This document shows positions 41,114 through 49,753 of a DNA stretch of 64,000 bases, piece by piece. Both the position numbers and the translations under genes were made by a program. Position 1 is the stretch's first letter. Every line of letters begins with the position of its first letter. The stretch comes from Streptomyces sp. A2-16 (GTDB lineage: Bacteria > Actinomycetota > Actinomycetes > Streptomycetales > Streptomycetaceae): the NCBI RefSeq assembly GCF_018128905.1, contig NZ_CP063808.1:9610001-9674000 (forward strand). Reading direction: 5' to 3'. The notes beneath the pieces are model-generated. The model worked only from the letters and a program-made list of their open reading frames with translations. It was not told where the DNA came from and searched no databases.

Positions 41114-41124
41114 AGGCGCTGGCG

Positions 41125-41420
41125 CCGTCCACGGGTCCGTGGTGGCTGGTCGCGTCCGCCGGTCCGCAGCGACCGGTCACGTCCGCGGGTCCATGACCGC
41201 TCGTCGCACCCACGGGCCCGTAGCGACCGATCGCGCCCGCCGGTCATGACCACTGGCCGCACCCGCCGGTCCGCAGCGACCGGTCACGTCCGCGGGTCCA
41301 TGACCGCTCGTCGCACCCACGGGCCCGTAGCGACCGATCGCGCCCGCCGGTCATGACGGCCGGTCGCACCCGCCGGTCCGCAGTGGCTGATCGCGCCCGC
41401 TCGGCGGAGCCGCACATCGA
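41125..41420. repeat. nested tandem repeat: 27-bp units forming an exact 90-bp duplication
   Basis: 41161-41250 and 41268-41357 are identical over 90 bp with a 107-bp period. Each 107-bp period consists of four related 26-28-bp subunits of the form GGTCCnnnGCGACCGnTCnCG..., so the array arose by two-level duplication. It occupies the whole 321-bp gap between the giant protein and the TetR gene, which converge; no coding frame is supported. Confidence 0.9.
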
Positions 41421-41434
41421 TGCGCCCCGCGCCG

Positions 41435-42022
41435 CTACCGAGGCGCCACCAGCCGTCTCGCCGCCTCCCGTACAGACGCCCGGAGCCGGTCGCGGTCCGC
41501 GGGCTCGCCGCCTACCAGGATCCGCTTCATCTGCGGGACCACCGCCGCCCAGTTGGCCACCGCGATCAGCAGGAACAGCAGGTCGCGGGGCGGGATCGCG
41601 TCGGTGACGACACCCCGCTCCTGACCGTCCCGGAGCGTCGCGACCTTGTGGCGGTAGTGCTCCTGGCGTTCGGCCTCGTCCGGCAGCTCGGCGGTCGCGC
41701 CGTACTCCAGGCCCTCCCAGAAGAGCAGCCGCAGCACCTCGGGGTGGGCCTCGTGGTAGTCCATGAGACGGTCGATCCAGTTCTCGATGTCGTCCGGGTC
41801 GACCGGGACGGCGACCGCGAGATCGAGCATGGCCTTGCCCAGGACCTTGGTGAACAGCTCCGCCTTGTTGCCGAAGTAGGCGTAGATCAACTGCTTGTTG
41901 GCCTTGGCCTCGGTCGCGATGCGGTCGATGCGGGCGCCGGCGATGCCGTGGCGGGCGAACTCGGCGACCGCCGCCTCGAAGATCCGGGCCCTGGTCGCCT
42001 CGGGGTCCCTTGCTGCTGCCAT
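41435..42022 (-). CDS. TetR family multidrug-sensing repressor (SCO4008-like)
   Basis: A 195-residue TetR regulator: HTH at about residues 10-55 (ARIFEAAVAEFARHGIAGARIDRIATEAKANKQLIYAYFGNKAELF; recognition helix KQLIYAYF), and a helical ligand domain with LLFLLIAVANWAAVVPQM. Its arrangement, divergent from an MFS gene with palindromes between, matches S. coelicolor SCO4008/SCO4007, where the repressor is reported to recognise multiple cationic drugs. ATG 42022. The two dyads at 42052-42127 are likely its sites. Confidence 0.92.
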   Translation of the reverse strand: MAAARDPEATRARIFEAAVAEFARHGIAGARIDRIATEAKANKQLIYAYFGNKAELFTKVLGKAMLDLAVAVPVDPDDIENWIDRLMDYHEAHPEVLRLLFWEGLEYGATAELPDEAERQEHYRHKVATLRDGQERGVVTDAIPPRDLLFLLIAVANWAAVVPQMKRILVGGEPADRDRLRASVREAARRLVAPR

Positions 42023-42051
42023 GGGGCCAGGGTAGGGCCCGCGAGACAAGT

Positions 42052-42127
42052 AACCAACTATTTGGTTGACAGGGAATCCACGAGCTCCCCACACTGTTGG
42101 ACTGTTCCAACCAACCAGTTAGTTGTT
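42052..42127. promoter_or_regulatory. two TetR operator dyads in the tetR/MFS intergenic region
   Basis: AACCAACTATTTGGTT (42052-42067) and, on the other strand, AACTAACTGGTTGGTT (from CCAACCAGTTAGTT at about 42109-42125) are two copies of the same imperfect palindrome, 57 bp apart. They cover both divergent promoters, one near each start. Confidence 0.8.
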
Positions 42128-42155
42128 AGAGCTGACTCGAAGGAGTCCTCCGCTC

Positions 42156-43352
42156 ATGCCGACAGCAACCGTCACCACCGCAGGACGGTCCACCGAGGCC
42201 CCCGCCCGGCGCGCGGGTTCGCTGCTCCTCGTCCTCATCGCCGTCTGCACCGCCGTCACGGCCGCCAACATCTACCTCGCGGCCCCGCTGCTCCCCCTCA
42301 TCGCCCGCGACTACGGCTCGACCCCCTCCGCGGTGGCCTGGGTCGCCTCCGTCGCGCAGTTCGGCTACGCCTTCGGCCTGCTCGTCTTCGCCCCGCTCGG
42401 CGACAGCGTGAACCGGCGCCGCCTGGTCGCCGCCCTCTCGCTCGTCACCACCGCGGCCCTGACCGCCGCCGCGCTCGCCACCGGCACCACCGCCCTCGCG
42501 GCCGCCGTCCTGGTCGCCTCCGCGGCCACCGTCGTGCCCCAGCTGCTGGTGCCGCTGGTCGCCCAGCGCGCGCCCGCCGACCGACGGGCCCGCCATGTCG
42601 CGGCCGTCATCGCGGGCCTGTTCACCGGCATCGTCGCGGCCCGGGTGCTCGGCGGGCTGATCGGACAGGCCTTCGGCTGGCGGGTGGTGTTCGTGGGCGC
42701 GGCCGTCCTGACAGCCGTCCTCGGACTGGCCACGGCCTACGCCCTGCCCAGGGAGCCACGCCACCGCTCCGGCCCGCTCTTCGCCGGCCTCACCACGCTG
42801 CCGTCGGTCGTGCGCCGCTCGCCCGACCTGTGGCGCGCATGCGTGCGGCAGGCGGGGATGTACGGCGCCTGGAGCGCGCTGTGGACCTCGCTGGCCCTGC
42901 TGCTGACCGGCTCGTCCTACGGCCTGTCGACCGCGACCGCCGGGCTGTTCGGCCTCTTCGGACTGGCCGCGAGCGTCGTGGCGCCCCTGGCGGGCGGGTT
43001 CGTGGACCGCTTCGGCGCCGTCAGGGTCGTACGGTCGGCGTATCTGCTGGCCGCGCTGTCCGTGCCGCTGTTCTGGCTCGGGGGGCACGTCCTGTGGGCG
43101 CTGTTCGTCGCGGCGATCGCCGTGCACGCGGCCCTGGTCGCCTCCCACGTCGCCAACCAGACCGTCGCTCTGACGACGACCTCGACCCCGGCCACCGCCA
43201 ACACGGCGTACGTCGTGGCCGGGTTCGCGGGCGGAGCGACCGCGTCCGCGCTCGCCGGGTCGGCCTTCGGCTGGTGGGGCTGGGGCGGGGTGTGCGCGGT
43301 GGCGGGGGTCTGGCTGGGCCTGGGGTGGATCGCCACTTCGGTACGGCGGTGA
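42156..43352 (+). CDS. MFS transporter (12-TM, SCO4007-like)
   Basis: A 398-residue 12-helix MFS protein from ATG 42156 (AAGGAGTCC upstream). Features: helix 1 LLLVLIAVCTAVTAANIYLAAPLL, motif-A-like FAPLGDSVNRRRLV, AQRAPADRRARHVAAV in the central cytoplasmic part, and a second half starting LWRACVRQAGMYGAW. It is divergently transcribed from the TetR repressor and most likely a drug efflux pump induced by that repressor's ligands. Confidence 0.92.
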   Translation: MPTATVTTAGRSTEAPARRAGSLLLVLIAVCTAVTAANIYLAAPLLPLIARDYGSTPSAVAWVASVAQFGYAFGLLVFAPLGDSVNRRRLVAALSLVTTAALTAAALATGTTALAAAVLVASAATVVPQLLVPLVAQRAPADRRARHVAAVIAGLFTGIVAARVLGGLIGQAFGWRVVFVGAAVLTAVLGLATAYALPREPRHRSGPLFAGLTTLPSVVRRSPDLWRACVRQAGMYGAWSALWTSLALLLTGSSYGLSTATAGLFGLFGLAASVVAPLAGGFVDRFGAVRVVRSAYLLAALSVPLFWLGGHVLWALFVAAIAVHAALVASHVANQTVALTTTSTPATANTAYVVAGFAGGATASALAGSAFGWWGWGGVCAVAGVWLGLGWIATSVRR

Positions 43353-43372
43353 GGCTGCCGCCGCTCCACGGT

Positions 43373-43409
43373 GAGGTTTCTGCCGTACGGCGAGGTTTCT
43401 GCCGTACGG
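43373..43409. repeat. 19-bp direct duplication
   Basis: GAGGTTTCTGCCGTACGGC occurs twice in tandem just after the MFS stop, before the shared terminator. Confidence 0.8.
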
Positions 43410-43410
43410 C

Positions 43411-43448
43411 GGTCAGGGCCCCCGGGTTGCGCCCGGGGCGCCCTGACC
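43411..43448. terminator. bidirectional terminator between convergent MFS and acyl-CoA ligase genes
   Basis: GGTCAGGGCCCCCGGG and GCCCGGGGCGCCCTGACC form a long stem around TTGC. Both convergent genes end within about 60 bp of it. Confidence 0.85.
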
Positions 43449-43479
43449 GTCGTATCCGTCAGGTCTCTCGGAGCTGTGC

Positions 43480-45126
<1,647 letters not shown>

Positions 45127-45162
45127 GGTGCTCAGCACGGCGTCCTCCCGGGGCGACATTGC

Positions 45163-45214
45163 CTACGCGGTAGTAAGGGATGCGCCGATTCTGCGCACAT
45201 ACCGCGCGGTATGT
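45163..45214. promoter_or_regulatory. palindromic operator upstream of the acyl-CoA ligase
   Basis: ACATACCGCGCGGTATGT (45197-45214) is an 18-bp perfect palindrome, and CTACGCGGTAG (45164-45174) is a shorter copy of its core 23 bp closer to the gene. The TACCGCGCGGTA-type symmetry suits a TetR-family (FadR-like) acyl-CoA sensor; no such regulator gene is adjacent. Confidence 0.75.
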
Positions 45215-45289
45215 CACTAGAGCCGGGCGATCGATCACGTCACGTTGTGCTCACAACGGACGGCAACCGCGATCGGTTCCAACGGGGCG

Positions 45290-45584
45290 GGCCGGATTCG
45301 GCGGGGTTGGGGGTGGGTTGCCTGGGCTGTGGGCGGGTGGCCCGAGCTGTGGGCGGCCGGCCTGGTGGGGCGGAGGGTTGGCCGGTGTTGTCGGGGGACG
45401 TGGTGTCCGAGGTGGCGCGCGTGGTCCCCGGGGGGCGCGCGAGCGGGTGGACAGCGGGTCCCCCGGTGGGCGGCCGGAGTTGTCCGGCCGACGGCCTCGT
45501 CCATCCGACGAGCGGCCAGCCTTGTCCGGCGCGCGGCCCGGTCTGGCGGGCGGGTGGCCCCGTCCATCCGGCACGTGGTCCGGT
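45290..45584. repeat. degenerate GC-rich repeat region
   Basis: This stretch consists of imperfect 16-20-bp and roughly 60-bp repeats, such as GAGCTGTGGGCGGCCGGCC-like units (45318-45365) and GTCCATCCG...CGGCC...TCTGGCGGGCGG (45498-45590). Frames remain open on both strands only because stops are rare here. No gene is supported in 45215-45584. Confidence 0.7.
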
Positions 45585-46142
45585 CTAGCGGGCAAGTACC
45601 AGCTCGGGGTCCTCGCGGAGTTTGCCCAGGGCTCGGGAGACCGCGGACTTCACGGTTCCCACGGAGACTCCGAGCACCTCGGCGGTCTGCACCTCGCTCA
45701 GGTCCTCGTAGTACCTGAGGACGACCATCGCCCGCTGCCGCGCCGGCAGCTTCATGATCGCCCGCCACATCGCGTCGTGCAGCGCCTGCCGCTCGGCGGG
45801 GTCGTCGTCGCCGGGCGCAGGCTCGGGCTCGGGAATCTCGTCGGTCGCGAACTCGTCGACCTTGCGCTTGCGCCACTGCGAGGTGCGCGTGTTCAGCAGG
45901 GCGCGGCGCACATAGCCGTCGAGGGCCCGGTGGTCCTCGATGCGCTCCCAGGCGACATAGGTCTTGGTCAGGGCGGTCTGCAGCAGGTCCTCCGCGTCGC
46001 TCGGGTTCGCGGTCAGCGACCGTGCGGTACGCAGCAGCACCGGCTGGCGGGCCTTCACGTACGAGGCGAACGAGGGGTACGCGAGGGTCTGCGTCGCCGG
46101 GACGGCGGCCTTCGAAGCGCTGGTGCAGACGGGTGTGGTCAT
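45585..46142 (-). CDS. SigE-family (ECF-like) RNA polymerase sigma factor
   Basis: A 185-residue SigE-family ECF factor: region 2 at about residues 25-90 (FASYVKARQPVLLRTARSLTANPSDAEDLLQTALTKTYVAWERI; key DAEDLLQ) and region 4 at about 125-180 (LPARQRAMVVLRYYEDLSEVQTAEVLGVSVGTVKSAVSRAL; HTH VGTVKS). An acidic linker EIPEPEPAPGDDDP lies between. No anti-sigma gene is adjacent, as is usual for this family in Streptomyces, where members often follow secreted or envelope genes. Start ATG 46142. Confidence 0.93.
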   Translation of the reverse strand: MTTPVCTSASKAAVPATQTLAYPSFASYVKARQPVLLRTARSLTANPSDAEDLLQTALTKTYVAWERIEDHRALDGYVRRALLNTRTSQWRKRKVDEFATDEIPEPEPAPGDDDPAERQALHDAMWRAIMKLPARQRAMVVLRYYEDLSEVQTAEVLGVSVGTVKSAVSRALGKLREDPELVLAR

Positions 46143-46287
46143 GGCTCCACGCTAGATTCGCGACCGCCTTCGCTCATCGGCCACAGGTCCCGAAGAAAAC
46201 TCCCCCTCAGGTTGTAGAAGTGGGGCTGGCTCCACCTCCTGAAGGTGGACGAGAGAGGCGCGTCTACTGCGGGATCACCCCTGGGGG

Positions 46288-47454
46288 CTACCCCTCCGCG
46301 GTGAGCACCAGCCCGGACGTGGGCACCCCCGTCCCCGCTGTCACCAGGACGCGACCCGCCTCCGGCACCTGGTTCACGGCCGTCCCCCTCAGTTGTCGTA
46401 CGGCTTCCGCGATGCCGTTCATGCCATGGAGGTAGGCCTCGCCCAGCTGGCCGCCGTGGGTGTTGAGGGGGAGCCGGGCCTCGCTTACGAAGTCCGCCGC
46501 CTCCCCCTTCCCGCAGAACCCGAACTCCTCCAGCTGCATCAGGACGAACGGGGTGAAGTGGTCGTACAGGATCGCCACGTCGATGTCCCGGGGGCCGAGG
46601 CCGGAGGTGCGCCAAAGCTGGCGGGCGACGACGTCCATCTCGGGGAGGCCGGTGAGGTCGTCACGGTAGAAGCTGGTCATCTGCTCCTGGGCGCGGCCCG
46701 CGCCCTGGGCGGCGGCCGCGACGACGGCGGGCCGATGGGGGAGGGCACGCGCGCGTGCGAGCGAGGTGACGACGATCGCCTGGCCGCCGTCGGTCTCCTG
46801 GCAGCAGTCCAGAAGCCTGAGCGGCTCGACGATCCAGCGGGAGGCCGCGTGGTCGGCGAGGGTGATGGGGCGGCCGTGGAACCAGGCGGCCGGGTTGGTG
46901 GCCGCGTACGCGCGGTCGGTGACCGCCACATGACCGAAGGCCTCCGGACCGAGGCCGTAGGTGTGCAGATAGCGCTGGGCCGCCATCGCCACCCAGGAGG
47001 CGGGGGTGAGCAGGCCGAAGGGGAGGGACCAGCCGAGGGCGGTGCCCTCGGCGGAGGGTTCGCGGTGCTGGACGCCGGAGCCGAAGCGGCGGCCGGAGCG
47101 TTCGTTGAAGGCGCGGTAGCAGACCACGACCTCCGCCACGCCCGCCGCGATCGCGAGCGCCGCCTGCTGGACGGTCGCGCAGGCCGCGCCACCGCCGTAG
47201 TGGACGCGGGAGAAGAAGGACAGTTCGCCGATCCCGCAGGCCTGGGCGACGGTGATCTCCGGGCTGGTGTCCATGGTGAAGGTGACCATGCCGTCCACGT
47301 CGGCCGGCGTGAGCCCCGCGTCGTCGAGCGCGGCGCGGACCGCCTCGGCGGCCAGGCGCAGTTCACTGCGGCCGGAGTCCTTGGAGAACTCCGTGGCCCC
47401 GATGCCGGCGATCGCGGCCAGGCCGCCGAGCCGGTCACGCGCGCGTGTGCTCAT
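46288..47454 (-). CDS. ltp2: lipid-transfer/thiolase-like protein (Ltp2-like retro-aldolase)
   Basis: A 388-residue thiolase-superfamily protein of the non-decarboxylating SCPx/Ltp group: IAGIGATEFSKDSGRSE, YGGGAACATVQQAALAIAAG, VVCYRAFNERSGRRFG, and the C-terminal LPLNTHGGQLGEAYLHGMNGI (landmarks NTHGG, GEAYLHG). Length and gene order equal M. tuberculosis Ltp2 (Rv3540c), the aldolase that releases propionyl-CoA from the steroid 17-side-chain after hydration. Its ATG overlaps the upstream chsH1-like stop by 4 bp, consistent with a Ltp2/ChsH2-DUF35 complex. Substrate in this organism is inferred. Confidence 0.86.
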   Translation of the reverse strand: MSTRARDRLGGLAAIAGIGATEFSKDSGRSELRLAAEAVRAALDDAGLTPADVDGMVTFTMDTSPEITVAQACGIGELSFFSRVHYGGGAACATVQQAALAIAAGVAEVVVCYRAFNERSGRRFGSGVQHREPSAEGTALGWSLPFGLLTPASWVAMAAQRYLHTYGLGPEAFGHVAVTDRAYAATNPAAWFHGRPITLADHAASRWIVEPLRLLDCCQETDGGQAIVVTSLARARALPHRPAVVAAAAQGAGRAQEQMTSFYRDDLTGLPEMDVVARQLWRTSGLGPRDIDVAILYDHFTPFVLMQLEEFGFCGKGEAADFVSEARLPLNTHGGQLGEAYLHGMNGIAEAVRQLRGTAVNQVPEAGRVLVTAGTGVPTSGLVLTAEG

Positions 47455-47840
47455 TCGGCGCCCCCGAGGGAGAGGGTGACCGTCCCGGTCACGTGGTTGC
47501 CGATGCCGTTGGCCCCCACGATCCGCACGGTCGCGGTGGCGCCCTCGACGCTCTCCACGGTCCCGGTCAACACCATGGTGTCGCCCGGGTAGTTGGGCGC
47601 GCCCAGCCTGATGGCCACCTTCTTCAGCACCGTCCGAGGCCCGAAGTGGTCGGTGATGTACCGCCCCACCAGGCCGTTCGTCGTGAGGATGTTCATGAAG
47701 ACGTCCGGGGAGCCCTTCTGCCGGGCCAGTTCCGGGTCGTGGTGCACGTCCTGGTAGTCCCGGGAGGCGATCGCTCCCGCGACGATCAGCGTGCGGGTGA
47801 TCGGGATCCTCAGGGGTGGCAACTCGTCGCCCGCTCTCAT
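47451..47840 (-). CDS. chsH1: MaoC-like enoyl-CoA hydratase subunit (ChsH1-like)
   Basis: A 129-residue single hot-dog domain. It has the hydratase motif SRDYQDVHHDPELARQKGSPDVFMN, with the catalytic Asp and His spaced as in MaoC (D..D.HHD), and continues through NYPGDTMVLTGTVESV. The length is exactly that of M. tuberculosis ChsH1, which pairs with the MaoC half of ChsH2 to hydrate the C3 steroid side-chain enoyl-CoA. It is coupled by ATGA overlaps at both ends to the chsH2-like and ltp2-like genes. Confidence 0.88.
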   Translation of the reverse strand: MRAGDELPPLRIPITRTLIVAGAIASRDYQDVHHDPELARQKGSPDVFMNILTTNGLVGRYITDHFGPRTVLKKVAIRLGAPNYPGDTMVLTGTVESVEGATATVRIVGANGIGNHVTGTVTLSLGGAE

Positions 47841-48751
47841 ACGGCGGCCTCCACGGCGGCGCGGAACACCGGAAGGGTGAGATCGTCGTCGTACCTCTCG
47901 AAGGCGAGCCGCACCGGCATGCCGATCCGCACCTTGTCGTACGGCGTCCCGACCACGTTGCTGATCATCCGCACGCCCTCCGCGAGTTCGACGAGCACGA
48001 CGGCGTAGGGAGGGTCGAAGGCCGGGAAGGGCGGGTGGTGCATGACCACGTACGAGTAGACGGTGCCCTCTCCGCTCGCCTCGACGGTGTCCCAGTCAGG
48101 GCCGCCGCAGCGGGCGCAGCCCGGGAGCCAGGGGAAGCGGAGGGTCGCGCAGGCGGTGCAGCGCTGGATGAGGAGCCTGTGCTGTTCGACGCCCTCCCAG
48201 AAGCCGGCGTTGTCGCGGTTGACGACGGGGCGGGGACGGGTTCCGGGAGCCGGCTTCCTCCGCTGCACGGGCGCGTACTTGAGGATGCGGAAACGGTGGG
48301 TGCCGACGAGGTCCTCGCCCACGCGGACGTCGGTACGGGTCGTGACGAAGTGGCCGGTGCCGAGCTTGGTGGTCTTGCGGCCGGAGACCGACTCGACGAC
48401 GGTGTCGAAGGTGATCTCCTCGCCGGGGCGCAGCGGCCGCAGATACTCCTGCTCGCAGTCGGTGGCGACGACCGAGGTGCAGCCCGACTCGTCGAGCAGG
48501 GCGAGGAGTTCGTCGTACGACGACGATCTGCCCGCGTGTCCGGCCAGACCGCCCATCGTCCAGGCCTGGAGCATGGTGGGCGGCGCGATGGCGTCGGGGC
48601 CGGTGTAGGCGGGGTTGGTGTCACCGAGGGCTTCGCACCAGTGCCGGATCATGGGGAGGTTGACGGGGTCCCTGCCGATGGCGGAGACGGCGGCGGGGCA
48701 TCCCTCGTAGGCCTTGAGACGGGGAGTCAGGTCGTCCGGATCGCCGGCCAT
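47837..48751 (-). CDS. chsH2: MaoC-DUF35 fusion protein (ChsH2-like)
   Basis: A 304-residue fusion: an N-terminal MaoC-type hot-dog domain (about 1-155; WCEALGDTNPAYTGPDAIAPPTM, GRKTTKLGTGHFVTT), and a C-terminal DUF35 (about 180-300) with a zinc ribbon CTAC...CARC and OB fold (GEGTVYSYVVMHHPPFPAFDPPYAVVLVEL). In M. tuberculosis ChsH2 the MaoC half works with ChsH1 and the DUF35 half docks Ltp2. ATG 48751 has AAGGAGG. It is the first gene of the three-gene operon; the dyad at 48781-48795 lies at its promoter. Confidence 0.9.
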   Translation of the reverse strand: MAGDPDDLTPRLKAYEGCPAAVSAIGRDPVNLPMIRHWCEALGDTNPAYTGPDAIAPPTMLQAWTMGGLAGHAGRSSSYDELLALLDESGCTSVVATDCEQEYLRPLRPGEEITFDTVVESVSGRKTTKLGTGHFVTTRTDVRVGEDLVGTHRFRILKYAPVQRRKPAPGTRPRPVVNRDNAGFWEGVEQHRLLIQRCTACATLRFPWLPGCARCGGPDWDTVEASGEGTVYSYVVMHHPPFPAFDPPYAVVLVELAEGVRMISNVVGTPYDKVRIGMPVRLAFERYDDDLTLPVFRAAVEAAV

Positions 48752-48780
48752 GACGGCAACCTCCTTGTCCGCAAGATTTC

Positions 48781-48795
48781 CTGACTGTCCGTCAG
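48781..48795. promoter_or_regulatory. CTGAC-N5-GTCAG dyad at the chsH2 operon promoter
   Basis: Perfect inverted repeat CTGACTGTCCGTCAG, 30 bp upstream of the chsH2-like start codon, positioned as an operator. No regulator gene is adjacent. Confidence 0.6.
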
Positions 48796-48814
48796 ATACG
48801 GTCCGGTGTCAAGG

Positions 48815-49000
48815 CTGTCGCCGGGCGGCCGAGGTGGGGTGCGGAGGCTGTCGGCGTCCCGCCGAGGTGGGGTGCGGAGGCTGTCGCCGGGCGGCCGAGG
48901 TGAGGGCGTCAAGGCCGTCGCCGTACCGCCGAGGCGGGGCGTCGAGACCGCCGCCGTACCCCCGAGATGCGGCGTCTAGGCCCGCCGCCGTACCGCAGAC
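48815..49000. repeat. 33-bp tandem repeat, about 5.5 copies
   Basis: Copies begin at 48815, 48848, 48881, about 48914 and 48947, with a partial one after. The consensus starts CTGTCGCCGGGCGGCCGAGG and continues TGGGGTGCGGAGG; the later copies diverge to CCGCCGCCGTACC. The unit is a multiple of three, so translated shadow frames show an 11-residue repeat, but no start or ribosome site supports coding. It lies between nepA and the chsH2 operon. Confidence 0.85.
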
Positions 49001-49091
49001 ACGCCTGCGCGGCGGCGCCGAAGCACCGCCGCGCGGACGTGTCACCCCCCCCTGAAGAGCCCCCCGTCGAAGGCCGGTCAGCCCTCCCGGA

Positions 49092-49406
49092 TCACCACCA
49101 CAGCGGTGTGAAGTTGACGGACGTGTTGTTGTTCCCCTGGTTCACGGCCGTGAACGCGGAGCCGTTGACCTGCGCGGTGTTGCTCTGGTTCGAGGCGCCC
49201 GAGCCCACCGCGTTCTGCTGGGTCGTGGACGAGTTGCCGTTGTTGTCGTGCCCGACACCGCTGCCCACGATGCTCGCGACACCCGCATTCGATCCGTCGT
49301 CCGCGAAGCCGCCGTTGTCCGCCGCCGCGACGCCGGTGAAGAGTGCGGCGGCGAGCGGGAGGGCGGAGACGGCGGCGATGACGCGGGCGGTGCGGATGCT
49401 TGCCAT
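49092..49406 (-). CDS. nepA: NepA-like spore/hyphal wall secreted protein
   Basis: A 104-residue secreted protein: signal peptide (residues 1-29, ending GVAAAD) and a Gly/Asn/Ser-rich mature part with amyloid-like NxxN patterns (DNNGNSSTTQQNAVGSG; NQSNTAQVNGSAFTAVNQGNNNTSVNF) ending PLWW. S. coelicolor NepA (SCO4002) is a small, insoluble wall protein linked to spore dormancy, and this gene matches it in size, composition and position near the SigE-family sigma gene. Cysteines are absent. The symbol rests on that combination rather than an alignment. Confidence 0.75.
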   Translation of the reverse strand: MASIRTARVIAAVSALPLAAALFTGVAAADNGGFADDGSNAGVASIVGSGVGHDNNGNSSTTQQNAVGSGASNQSNTAQVNGSAFTAVNQGNNNTSVNFTPLWW

Positions 49407-49753
49407 GGTGTTTCCTCCAGAACCCGGCCTGATGCCGGTAGTACGTCAAGTAGCGCTTTTTCGTGGGCAGTTGGCCGACTGCCCGGGTGCTGTGCACGAC
49501 GTCGCGAGATCAGAGTTGCCCACCGAAACCCCGGCGAACCAGAGCGGAAGCGGTTATTCCCCCTGAAGCGTGAGGACAAGTCGATAAACCCCTTTCACGA
49601 CTTCAGGCGCCAGGTCGGGGCGAGGCGGACCCTTGATCACCAAGGGGGACAACAGGGGAAGCGTTCCGGCACTTTTCCAGCCAATCCCACGACCTCGGCG
49701 CGTCGCACCCGCCACCCCTTCCTTTTTTCGAACACGCGTACGAACATGGAGAC
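49407..49753. other. intergenic region, nepA promoter side and prim-pol upstream
   Basis: The first 50 bases carry the nepA ribosome site (AGGAAACACC on the minus strand) and promoter. The remainder is comparatively A/T-richer, and no gene or notable repeat was seen. Confidence 0.5.

Noticed and set aside
45245..45584. Long open frames through the repeat region between the acyl-CoA ligase and the sigma gene
   Set aside because: They translate degenerate GC-rich repeats and are open on both strands without starts.
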